Shown in pieces: positions 1-4,972 of a stretch of DNA of 8,664 nucleotides. The notes below the pieces were generated by a model, which was not told the DNA's origin, ran no database searches, and saw only the letters and a program-made list of their open reading frames with translations. Each line of letters starts with the position of its first letter. Position 1 is the first letter of the stretch. Position numbers and translations under genes: made by a program. Source of the stretch: Microbacteriaceae bacterium (GTDB lineage: Bacteria; Actinomycetota; Actinomycetes; Actinomycetales; Microbacteriaceae); assembly GCA_025463615.1 (NCBI GenBank), contig JAODAU010000372.1:1-8664 (forward strand), written 5' to 3'.

Positions 1-260
1 ACGGCCAGGTCACCGGCCCCACCGGCCTCGTGCTGATGGCCGCCGACACCCCGAGTCACATGGAGTACACCCCCGGCACCAACATCCAGGTGTCGCTCAG
101 CGGCACGGATGAGGACGAGCTGCGCGGCTACTGGCAGAAGCTCACGTCAGACGGCGGCACCGTCACCGTGCCGTTCGAGCGCGCGCCGTGGGGCGACCTG
201 TTCGGCATGGCGGTGGACAGGTTCGGCATCCACTGGCTGATCAACTCCAGCGCCGCGTGA
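1..260 (+). CDS. VOC/PhnB-like family protein, C-terminal part (5' end outside window)
   Basis: The frame is open from the window edge (GGC at position 3, reading GQVTGPTGLVLMAADTP) to the TGA at 258-260, about 86 codons. The residues fit the second half of a PhnB-like VOC (glyoxalase/bleomycin-resistance fold) protein. They include a beta strand (NIQVSLSG), a helix with DEDELRGYWQKL, a GGTVTVPFE strand, APWGDLFGMAVDRFG, and the terminal IHWLIN strand, the usual end of this family. Full-length members are about 135-140 residues, so roughly the first third to half is missing. VOC proteins are small cytosolic dimers that bind a metal or small ligands; no substrate can be assigned here. An internal GTG at 30 is unlikely to be the start because homologous sequence continues upstream. 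The stop codon overlaps the GTG start of the next gene (GTGA at 257-260), suggesting translational coupling. Confidence 0.8.
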   Translation, partial: GQVTGPTGLVLMAADTPSHMEYTPGTNIQVSLSGTDEDELRGYWQKLTSDGGTVTVPFERAPWGDLFGMAVDRFGIHWLINSSAA

Positions 261-541
261 CGCTGACGCTCTGCGTGCTTCTCTGGGCGCATCCCGGCCA
301 GGAGGAGGCGCTGGGCGAGTACGAGGACGAGGTGCTCGCGCTGCTGCCCGACCACTCGGCGCGGCTCCTGGCTCGCGTGCGATCGCTCGAGTCGGGGCAT
401 GCGGATGAGGTGCAGCTCTACGAGTTCCCCGGGCAGGCCGAGCTCGACGCGTACCTCGCCGACCCGCGCCGCACCGCGCTCTCCGCACGACGGGATGCCG
501 TGATCGCCCGCACCGAGCTCTTCCCCGTCACCGGTCGCTGA
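257..541 (+). CDS. Small dimeric alpha+beta-barrel-like protein (DUF1330-like)
   Basis: This 94-residue protein starts at GTG 257, which overlaps the preceding stop in the GTGA arrangement typical of translationally coupled genes. The frame is open further upstream (to 188), but that part lies inside the VOC gene and reads as low-complexity shadow sequence. The order strand (LTLCVLLWAHPG), helix (EEALGEYEDEVLALLPDH), strand (ARLLARVRSL), strand (DEVQLYEFPG), helix (AELDAYLADPRRTALSARRDAV), strand (ARTELFPV) matches the ferredoxin-like fold of DUF1330 and antibiotic-biosynthesis-monooxygenase-type proteins. The phrase EFPGQAELDAYLADPRR resembles the EFPS.EAL..W..SPEY stretch of DUF1330. The function is unknown. 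Being coupled to a VOC gene suggests a shared small-molecule role, but that is inference. Confidence 0.72.
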   Translation: MTLTLCVLLWAHPGQEEALGEYEDEVLALLPDHSARLLARVRSLESGHADEVQLYEFPGQAELDAYLADPRRTALSARRDAVIARTELFPVTGR

Positions 542-576
542 GGTTCTCGAAGCGGCCCCTCGAGACCCTTAGGGTC
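533..576. terminator. Inverted repeats between convergent genes (REP-like / possible bidirectional terminator)
   Basis: GGTCGCT at 533-539 pairs with AGCGGCC at 551-557 (one G-U wobble) around an 11-nt loop. A second dyad, GACCCT-T-AGGGTC, follows at 564-576. The first hairpin starts inside the last codons of the upstream + gene, and the second ends 5 bp before the stop of the SDR gene coming from the other side. The position suits a terminator shared by both genes. There is no U-tract, which is common in high-GC actinobacteria. The first element also resembles the dispersed GGTCGCTGAGCTTGTCGAAGCG-type intergenic repeat that I recall from Microbacteriaceae. Confidence 0.4.
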
Positions 577-581
577 GAAGG

Positions 582-1277
582 TTAGAACGGCACCGAGCCA
601 TTGCGGTCGGTGAACGTGCCCGTGGGGCCGTCCGGCGCGACGGTTGCCATCGCCACGATCGCATCCGTGCCCTCGGTGACCGTCTGCGTGCCGCGATTGC
701 CGTTGAGGTCCGTGCCGGTGTAGCCCGGGTCGACCACGTTCACGCGCATGCCGGGCAGCGCCTTCGCGTACTGCACCGTCAGCGCCACGACGGCCGCCTT
801 CGACGAGCCGTAGGCGATCGGGGTGAACGCCGACTCCATCGCCTCCGGGTCGGTTGCGCGGGTGCTCGAGCCAAGGCCGCTCGACACGTTGACGATGACC
901 GGATGCTCGGCGGCATCCAGCAGCCCGAGCATGGCGTGCGTCACGCGCACGAGCCCGAACACGTTCGTGGCGTACACGCGCTCGAGGTCGGCCGCCGTCA
1001 CGTCCCGCGGCGGCACTAGGCCGCCGGCGATGCCCGCGTTGTTCACGAGCAGGTCGAGGTGGCCGTGCTGCGAGCGGATGACGGCGGCCGCGGCATCCAC
1101 AGAGGCCTGGTCGGTCACGTCGAGCCGCACGAAACGCGCGCCGAGGGTATCGGCCGCGGCCTGTCCGAGCTCCGGGTCACGGGCGCCGATCCAGACGGTG
1201 TGGCCGAGGTCGATGAGGCGGCGCGCGGTCTCGAAGCCGAGACCCTTGTTGCCGCCGGTGATGAGGGTGATTGTCAT
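582..1277 (-). CDS. SDR-family NAD(P)-dependent oxidoreductase
   Basis: This is a 231-residue classical short-chain dehydrogenase/reductase. It carries the Rossmann nucleotide motif TGGNKGLG (residues 7-14), a D53 in RLDVTD that contacts the adenine, NNAG (79-82), an active-site Asn in YATNVFG (N105), Ser in NVSSG (132-133), and the catalytic pair Y156 and K160 in YGSSKAA. The PGYTGTD stretch follows at 184-190. An Arg in IGARDPE after the second strand suggests NADPH preference. The length fits carbonyl-reductase-like SDRs, and the enzyme should be cytosolic. The start ATG at 1275-1277 is not preceded by a Shine-Dalgarno sequence, and a CAGGCT hexamer lies at -12 to -7, so leaderless transcription is plausible. 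The gene is divergent from an MmyB-type regulator, a pairing known to be common in actinobacteria, and that regulator probably controls it. The substrate is unknown. Confidence 0.93.
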   Translation of the reverse strand: MTITLITGGNKGLGFETARRLIDLGHTVWIGARDPELGQAAADTLGARFVRLDVTDQASVDAAAAVIRSQHGHLDLLVNNAGIAGGLVPPRDVTAADLERVYATNVFGLVRVTHAMLGLLDAAEHPVIVNVSSGLGSSTRATDPEAMESAFTPIAYGSSKAAVVALTVQYAKALPGMRVNVVDPGYTGTDLNGNRGTQTVTEGTDAIVAMATVAPDGPTGTFTDRNGSVPF

Positions 1278-1283
1278 GGGTCA

Positions 1284-1289
1284 AGCCTG
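1284..1289 (-). promoter_or_regulatory. Candidate -10 element of the SDR gene (leaderless)
   Basis: The minus strand reads CAGGCT six nucleotides before the SDR ATG, so the A of the ATG would sit at +1. It is the mirror image of CAGACT before the divergent regulator gene. The match to the TANNNT consensus is imperfect. The support comes from the symmetry and from the absence of a ribosome binding site. Confidence 0.4.
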
Positions 1290-1311
1290 CGCCGCGTCGC
1301 ACGGCGGTGAC

Positions 1312-1328
1312 TGGTACGGGCGATACCA
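1312..1328. promoter_or_regulatory. Candidate operator TGGTA-N7-TACCA at the centre of the divergon
   Basis: TGGTA (1312-1316) and TACCA (1324-1328) form a perfect inverted repeat with a 7-bp spacer. Its centre, position 1320, is exactly the midpoint between the two divergent start codons, with 34 nt on either side. The HTH regulator encoded on the + strand is the natural candidate to bind it. That assignment is inference. Confidence 0.5.
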
Positions 1329-1350
1329 CCCGGGGCGCGCGCGGGCGGCG

Positions 1351-1356
1351 CAGACT
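1351..1356 (+). promoter_or_regulatory. Candidate -10 element of the regulator gene (leaderless)
   Basis: CAGACT ends six nucleotides before the ATG at 1363, placing the start codon at +1. No Shine-Dalgarno sequence is seen between them. The sequence from here into the start codon (CTTGGCACATGACA) is mirrored, with few changes, in front of the SDR gene. Confidence 0.42.
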
Positions 1357-1362
1357 TGGCAC

Positions 1363-2172
1363 ATGACATCGGAACTTGCCACCGCGCTCAAGGGCTGGCG
1401 CGCCCGCGTGCAGCCGGGCGACGTCGGCTACCCGGAGGGCGAACGCCGCACCCCGGGACTTCGTCGCGAGGAGCTCGCACAGCTCGCGGGCATCTCGGTC
1501 GACTACCTCGTGCGGCTCGAGCAGGGTCGCGCGACCACGCCGTCGCCGCAGGTGGTCGGCTCGCTTGCGCGGGCGCTGCGGCTCTCGCGGCCGGAGCGGG
1601 ACGTGCTGTTCCGCGCGGCCGGCATCGCGCCGCCGTCGCCCGGCACGGTGTCGCGGTTCGTGAGCCCCGGCATCCAGCGGATGCTCGATCGGCTGGTGGA
1701 CACCCCGGTGGCCGTGTTCACCGTGAGCTGGGACCTCGTGCTCGCCAACCCGCTCTGGCGGGCGCTGCACGGCGACGGCCAGGGCAACCTGGCGCGTCGC
1801 CAGTTCCTCGGCGGCGCGAGCGCGATGGTGCGCACGGCCGAGGAGGATGCCGCGTTCGAGAACGAAATCGTCGGTGACCTGCATGCCGCCGCGAGCATGT
1901 ATCCCGCGGACCGCGAGCTCGCCGACCTCGTGCGCGAGCTGCGCACGGCGAGCGAGCGGTTCGCCCGGCTCTGGGATGACTACGCGGTGAGCCCCCGCGT
2001 CTCGGAGCGCAAGACGCTCGACTCCCCCGCCGTCGGGCTGCTGACGGTCGACTGCGACATCCTCACCACCGCCGACAGCGACCTGCGGATCGTGGTCTAC
2101 ACGGCGGCGCCGGGCAGCGCGGATGCCGACAAGCTCGACCTCCTGCGCGTGGCGGGCACCCAGCTTCGCTGA
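1363..2172 (+). CDS. XRE-family HTH regulator with MmyB-type ligand-binding domain
   Basis: This is a 269-residue transcription factor. The N-terminal HTH covers about residues 8-75, with the family signature RRTPGLRREELAQLAGIS (29-46) followed by YLVRLEQGR (49-56). The MmyB-like PAS-type ligand-binding domain covers about 100-264, with TPVAVFTVSWDLVLANP (114-130), LARRQFLG (143-150), SERFARLWDDYAV (197-209) and PAVGLLTVDCDIL (222-234). The length is normal for the family. The frame is open far upstream (to 823), but that part is antisense to the SDR gene, so ATG 1363 is chosen. It gives the conserved N-terminus and mirrors the SDR start. Family members sense fatty-acid-like or other hydrophobic ligands and often regulate the adjacent divergent SDR gene. 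Its last codons (VAGTQLR) lie in a 29-bp sequence repeated at 2639-2667. Confidence 0.92.
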   Translation: MTSELATALKGWRARVQPGDVGYPEGERRTPGLRREELAQLAGISVDYLVRLEQGRATTPSPQVVGSLARALRLSRPERDVLFRAAGIAPPSPGTVSRFVSPGIQRMLDRLVDTPVAVFTVSWDLVLANPLWRALHGDGQGNLARRQFLGGASAMVRTAEEDAAFENEIVGDLHAAASMYPADRELADLVRELRTASERFARLWDDYAVSPRVSERKTLDSPAVGLLTVDCDILTTADSDLRIVVYTAAPGSADADKLDLLRVAGTQLR

Positions 2173-2177
2173 GCACC
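2149..2177 (+). repeat. Left copy of 29-bp direct repeat (3' end of regulator gene)
   Basis: The 29-bp sequence beginning GTGGCGGGCACC and ending GAGCACC covers the last seven codons and stop of the regulator gene. It recurs at 2639-2667 with one mismatch (T2170 versus C2660). In this copy the T creates the TGA stop. The two copies enclose a lower-GC stretch with one small gene. Confidence 0.88.
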
Positions 2178-2195
2178 CCCGGTCGCTGAGTTCGC

Positions 2196-2483
2196 TTACC
2201 CGCTCTCGAGAACGTGAAGCTCGACGCGACCGCTCGGGCCGATGTGCTCCTGCAATTCTTTTGCAAGAGCCTTACCCGTTGCGATGTGTCCTTGAAGGCG
2301 CGCCGGATCATCCCATCCCACAAGCACCTGAAAATGTTGATCAAACTCGGCAGCCCACTCCATGAGGCGATGCCGAAAATCGTCAGACAGGTTCCACTCC
2401 GGCCGCTCGAAGGGCCCTTCGCCATCAACCCATACCGGCCACCGAGGGCCATACTCGTCCATAAGACGAACTCTCTCGGCCAT
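2196..2483 (-). CDS. Conserved-looking small hypothetical protein (95 aa)
   Basis: This is a 95-residue acidic, soluble protein with no signal peptide or membrane segment. It begins MAERVRLMDEYG and carries a Trp-rich front part (RWPVWVDGEGPF, PEWNLSDDFRHRLMEW, FDQHFQVLVGWDDP) followed by a helix (GHIATGKALAKELQEHIG) and a final strand (GRVELHVLE). The pattern R-L-M-x-x-Y...P-x-W...L-S...L...W...F-D...W-D-D-P is one I recall from uncharacterised actinobacterial proteins; no function is known to me. GAAGG (minus strand, 2490-2494) precedes the ATG by six nucleotides, so a normal ribosome binding site is present. GC is about 60% over 2221-2460, clearly below its neighbours, and the gene sits between two 29-bp direct repeats, pointing to acquisition by transfer. 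It is convergent with the regulator gene, with 23 bp between the ends. Confidence 0.7.
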   Translation of the reverse strand: MAERVRLMDEYGPRWPVWVDGEGPFERPEWNLSDDFRHRLMEWAAEFDQHFQVLVGWDDPARLQGHIATGKALAKELQEHIGPSGRVELHVLESG

Positions 2484-2523
2484 GGTCGCCCTTCTAGCAA
2501 TCTGGACTTGACGGCGGAAACGA

Positions 2524-2555
2524 CGTGATCAGAGTTAGCGTAACCATCGATCACG
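2524..2555. promoter_or_regulatory. Nested inverted repeat, possible operator or hairpin
   Basis: CGTGATC (2524-2530) and GATCACG (2549-2555) flank an inner dyad, GTTA-GCG-TAAC (2534-2544), with almost the same centre. It lies 40 bp upstream of the small hypothetical gene and 144 bp upstream of the antiporter gene, so it could serve either, or be part of a mobile-element end. TAGCGT, a hexamer seen at other promoters here, overlaps the inner dyad at 2536-2541. Confidence 0.4.
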
Positions 2556-2638
2556 GTACGCCACTTGGGCCCCGGACAGTGTCCCCAAAGGTGAGGACTG
2601 ACGCGCCCCAGTTGCTACCCAAACATCGCCCCCGTGAG

Positions 2639-2667
2639 GTGGCGGGCACCCAGCTTCGCCGAGCACC
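2639..2667 (+). repeat. Right copy of 29-bp direct repeat
   Basis: It matches 2149-2177 at 28 of 29 positions, at an offset of 490 bp. In this copy the regulator's TGA stop is changed to CGA. The repeat ends 31 bp before the antiporter start codon. Without the 490-bp segment the regulator and antiporter genes would be about 36 bp apart in the same direction. Confidence 0.88.
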
Positions 2668-2698
2668 GTTCGATAGGGTTAACGGGATCGGAGGCCCC

Positions 2699-3787
2699 AT
2701 GGCGAGACTGCGTGCACTTGCCCCGATCGGTGTGCCCGTGCTCGGCCTGGTGCTGCTGGTGCTCACCTGGGAGCGCGAGCTCAACTTCATCGCCGTAATC
2801 CTCGTCGGCATCGTGCTCATCGGCGCCGTGCTCTCCGCCGTTCACCACGCGGAGGTCGTCGCGCACCGGGTCGGCGAACCGTTCGGCTCGATCGTGCTCG
2901 CCATCGCGGTCACCGTTATCGAGGTCGGCCTGATCATCACGCTGATGATCTCCGGCGGCCACGGCGCCGAGACCCTCGCCCGCGACACCGCGTTCGCCGC
3001 CGTGATGATCACCTGCAACGGCATCGTGGGCCTCTCGATCGTGATCGGCTCCGTGAAGCACGGTCTCCCCCGCTTCAACCGCGAGGGAACCGGCGCCGCG
3101 CTCGCGATCGTGGGCACGCTGACCACCCTCACGCTGGTGCTCCCCACCTTCACGACCAGCGCATCCGGCGGTCGGTTCACCGGGCCCCAGCTGGCGTTCG
3201 TCGGCATCGCCGCGATCGCCGTCTACGTGGCGTTCATCGCCACTCAGGCCCGCACGCACCGCGACTTCTTCCTGCCGGTGAGCTCCAGCGGGGGCGTGAT
3301 CGACTCCGAGAATCACGCGGACCCGCCCAGCACCCGCACCACGGTGATCAGCCTCATCCTGCTCATCGCGTCGCTGCTTGCGGTGGTCGGGCTCGGCCAC
3401 GCGGTGTCCCCGTCGATCGAGCACGCGGTCGAGGATGCCGGCATCCAGCCCAGCTTCGTCGGCGTGGTCATCGCCCTGATCGTGCTCATGCCGGAGGGGC
3501 TCGCCGCCTCGCGGGCGGCCCTCCGCAATCGCATGCAGACCAGCCTCAACCTGGCCTACGGGTCGTCGATCGCGAGCATCGGCCTCACCATCCCGGCCAT
3601 CGCGGTCGCCAGCATCTGGCTCGAGGGTCCGCTGGTGCTGGGGCTCGGGCCGGTGCAGATCGTGCTGCTGGTGATCACGCTCATCGTGAGCATCCTCACC
3701 ATCGTGCCGGGACGCGCGACGCGCCTGCAGGGCATCGTGCACCTCATCCTGCTGGCGGCGTTCGTCTTCCTGGCGATCAGCCCGTAG
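2699..3787 (+). CDS. Ca2+/H+ antiporter, ChaA/CAX family
   Basis: This is a 362-residue integral membrane protein with about eleven hydrophobic segments in two homologous halves. The first alpha-repeat has GEPFGSIVLAIAVTVIEVG (59-77, with E75); the second has VGVVIALIVLMPEGLAA (254-270, with E266), then NLAYGSSIASIGLTIPA (284-300). These two acidic positions are the ion-binding glutamates of the cation/Ca2+ exchanger superfamily. The loop between halves (about 185-212) is hydrophilic, as in other ChaA proteins. The likely role is efflux of Ca2+ (possibly Na+ or K+) in exchange for protons across the cytoplasmic membrane. ATG 2699 is chosen because GGAGG lies 4 nt upstream and the protein then begins directly with the first membrane segment; the open frame back to 2525 looks non-coding. 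The last 11 bp overlap the epoxide hydrolase gene tail to tail. Confidence 0.92.
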   Translation: MARLRALAPIGVPVLGLVLLVLTWERELNFIAVILVGIVLIGAVLSAVHHAEVVAHRVGEPFGSIVLAIAVTVIEVGLIITLMISGGHGAETLARDTAFAAVMITCNGIVGLSIVIGSVKHGLPRFNREGTGAALAIVGTLTTLTLVLPTFTTSASGGRFTGPQLAFVGIAAIAVYVAFIATQARTHRDFFLPVSSSGGVIDSENHADPPSTRTTVISLILLIASLLAVVGLGHAVSPSIEHAVEDAGIQPSFVGVVIALIVLMPEGLAASRAALRNRMQTSLNLAYGSSIASIGLTIPAIAVASIWLEGPLVLGLGPVQIVLLVITLIVSILTIVPGRATRLQGIVHLILLAAFVFLAISP

Positions 3788-4865
3788 CGAGCCCCCGCGC
3801 GAATCGACGGATGACGTCGGCGACGGCCTTCGGCGCCTCGCTCGCGGTGAAGTGCCCGCCGTGCTCGAGCGCGTCGAACGAGCGGATGTCGTCGTATGTG
3901 CGCGCGGCCAACGACCGCGGGTAGCCCCGCTCGTGCTGCTGCACCATGATCGCCGCCGGCACGGTGATCCGCGCGAGCGCGACGCCGCGGTGCGCGTCGA
4001 AGTAGGGCCGGAAGCTCGTGGCGATCGACCCCGTGGTCCAATAGAGCATCACCGTCGTGAGCAGCTGGTCGAGCGTGAAGGTGCCTTCGAAGTCGCCGTC
4101 GCTCCAGGCGTGGAACTTCTCCACGATCCACGCGGCGAGCCCCGCCGGCGAATCGTTGAGCGCGGCCGCGAGGGTGTCCGGCTTGGTCGACTGCTCCGAG
4201 CTGTAGGCGCTCTCGCCCTCCCACTGGCTGGCGAGGAAGACGAAGAACCGCTGCTCCTCGTCCGTGAGGTTCAGGTTGCGCTCATCCGGCGGGAACGCCG
4301 GGTGCGGCGCGATGATGCCGGCAACGGAGCCGGGAAAGGCGGCCGCGAGGGCGTCGCTGACACCGCCGCCGACATCCTCGCCGTACGTCAGGTACCGCTG
4401 GTACCCGAGCGTCTCGGTCATGAGCGAGTCGAAGAGCGGCGCGATGTCCTGGTCGACGAACGGCTGCGACCCCTGCGAGTAGACGAAGCCGGGCAGCGAC
4501 GGGATCACGACGGAGAATTCGCCGCGCAGCTCGTCCGCCAGCGGCAGCATCTCGGCGAACGTGTAGGGCCAGCCGTGACTGAGGATGATCGCCGGCGCCC
4601 CCGGATCCTCGGCCCGGAGGTGTACGAAGTGCAACTCCGTGCCGTTCACGGATGCCGTGAACTGCGGGTAGGAATTCAACCGCTCGAGCTGCGCCGCCCA
4701 CTCGAACCCGTCGAGCCAGTACGCCACCAGCCGCCGCAGGTAGTCGGTGGGCACGCCGGCGGCCCAGCCTTCTGCGGTCGGGTGCTCGATGAACCGGGTG
4801 CGCCTGAGCCGGTCGCGGAGGTCGTCGAGTTCGGCCGGTGCGGTCGTCGCGGTGAATGCCTTCAT
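3777..4865 (-). CDS. Epoxide hydrolase, microsomal (EPHX1/JHEH) type alpha/beta-hydrolase
   Basis: This is a 362-residue alpha/beta-hydrolase with the epoxide hydrolase N-terminal domain (about 1-75: LDDLRDRLRRTRF...DYLRRLVAYWLDGFEWAAQLERLNSYPQF). The core follows: oxyanion-hole motif HGWP (97-100), nucleophile elbow GEDVG with D164, cap-domain tyrosines around YWTTGS (275-280) and Y288, probable charge-relay E312 in HERGYPR, and catalytic H338 in EHGGHFTASEAP. The usual elbow in this family is GGDWG; GEDVG keeps the nucleophilic Asp. The enzyme would open epoxides to vicinal diols in the cytoplasm, by a covalent ester intermediate. The substrate is unknown. ATG 4863-4865 has no Shine-Dalgarno; TAGCGT lies exactly six nucleotides upstream, so the mRNA is probably leaderless. 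Divergent from the DUF2510 gene; convergent overlap with the antiporter gene. Confidence 0.92.
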   Translation of the reverse strand: MKAFTATTAPAELDDLRDRLRRTRFIEHPTAEGWAAGVPTDYLRRLVAYWLDGFEWAAQLERLNSYPQFTASVNGTELHFVHLRAEDPGAPAIILSHGWPYTFAEMLPLADELRGEFSVVIPSLPGFVYSQGSQPFVDQDIAPLFDSLMTETLGYQRYLTYGEDVGGGVSDALAAAFPGSVAGIIAPHPAFPPDERNLNLTDEEQRFFVFLASQWEGESAYSSEQSTKPDTLAAALNDSPAGLAAWIVEKFHAWSDGDFEGTFTLDQLLTTVMLYWTTGSIATSFRPYFDAHRGVALARITVPAAIMVQQHERGYPRSLAARTYDDIRSFDALEHGGHFTASEAPKAVADVIRRFARGLATG

Positions 4866-4871
4866 GCCTCG

Positions 4872-4877
4872 ACGCTA
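4872..4877 (-). promoter_or_regulatory. -10 element of the epoxide hydrolase gene (leaderless)
   Basis: TAGCGT on the minus strand matches TANNNT and ends six nucleotides before the ATG, so the A of the start codon would be the first transcribed base. The 22-bp palindrome at 4892-4913 overlaps the expected -35 position. Confidence 0.55.
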
Positions 4878-4891
4878 CGGCGCACCACCGT

Positions 4892-4913
4892 CATCCCCCT
4901 CCTATGGGGGATG
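4892..4913. promoter_or_regulatory. 22-bp palindrome, candidate operator
   Basis: CATCCCCC (4892-4899) and GGGGGATG (4906-4913) are perfect 8-bp arms around TCCTAT. The site sits between the divergent TAGCGT elements of the epoxide hydrolase and DUF2510 genes, 14 bp from the first and 21 bp from the second. It would cover the -35 region of the hydrolase promoter, consistent with an activator or repressor site. No regulator gene is adjacent. Confidence 0.55.
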
Positions 4914-4934
4914 CCGCCGCCGAGGCGCTGGGCA

Positions 4935-4940
4935 TAGCGT
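4935..4940 (+). promoter_or_regulatory. Candidate -10 element of the DUF2510 gene
   Basis: TAGCGT here repeats the hexamer that precedes the divergent epoxide hydrolase gene. Transcription would start near 4945-4948, either at the GTG at 4945 or just after it, leaving a short leader with the G-rich run 4961-4969 before the first DUF2510 codons. Confidence 0.45.
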
Positions 4941-4972
4941 GTACGTGAGTTTTAGTCCCTGGGGGTGGGATC

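Larger units (their letters stand above)
2484..2698. other. Intergenic region between the small hypothetical gene and the antiporter gene
   Basis: No convincing gene is seen here. The stretch holds a nested dyad (2524-2555), an 11-bp palindrome (GGACA-G-TGTCC, 2574-2584), the right copy of the 29-bp repeat (2639-2667), a possible -10 TAGGGT (2674-2679), and GGAGG (2690-2694) before the antiporter ATG. A reading frame runs through it in phase with the antiporter gene but looks non-coding. Confidence 0.6.

Noticed and set aside
823..1362. Upstream extension of the regulator gene
   Set aside because: The open frame is antisense to the SDR gene; the conserved HTH protein starts at 1363.
2525..2698. 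Upstream extension of the antiporter gene, in phase with the right repeat copy (VAGTQLR)
   Set aside because: It has no family similarity, whereas a ribosome binding site and the first membrane segment support 2699. The shared phase with VAGTQLR looks accidental.
2615..3742. 375-codon open frame on the - strand
   Set aside because: It is antisense to the antiporter gene and composed mostly of His, Asp, Arg and Glu, the usual shadow of a membrane protein gene.
3852..4937. 361-codon open frame on the + strand
   Set aside because: It is antisense to the epoxide hydrolase gene, rich in Arg/Glu/Val with no domain pattern; a product of high-GC codon bias.
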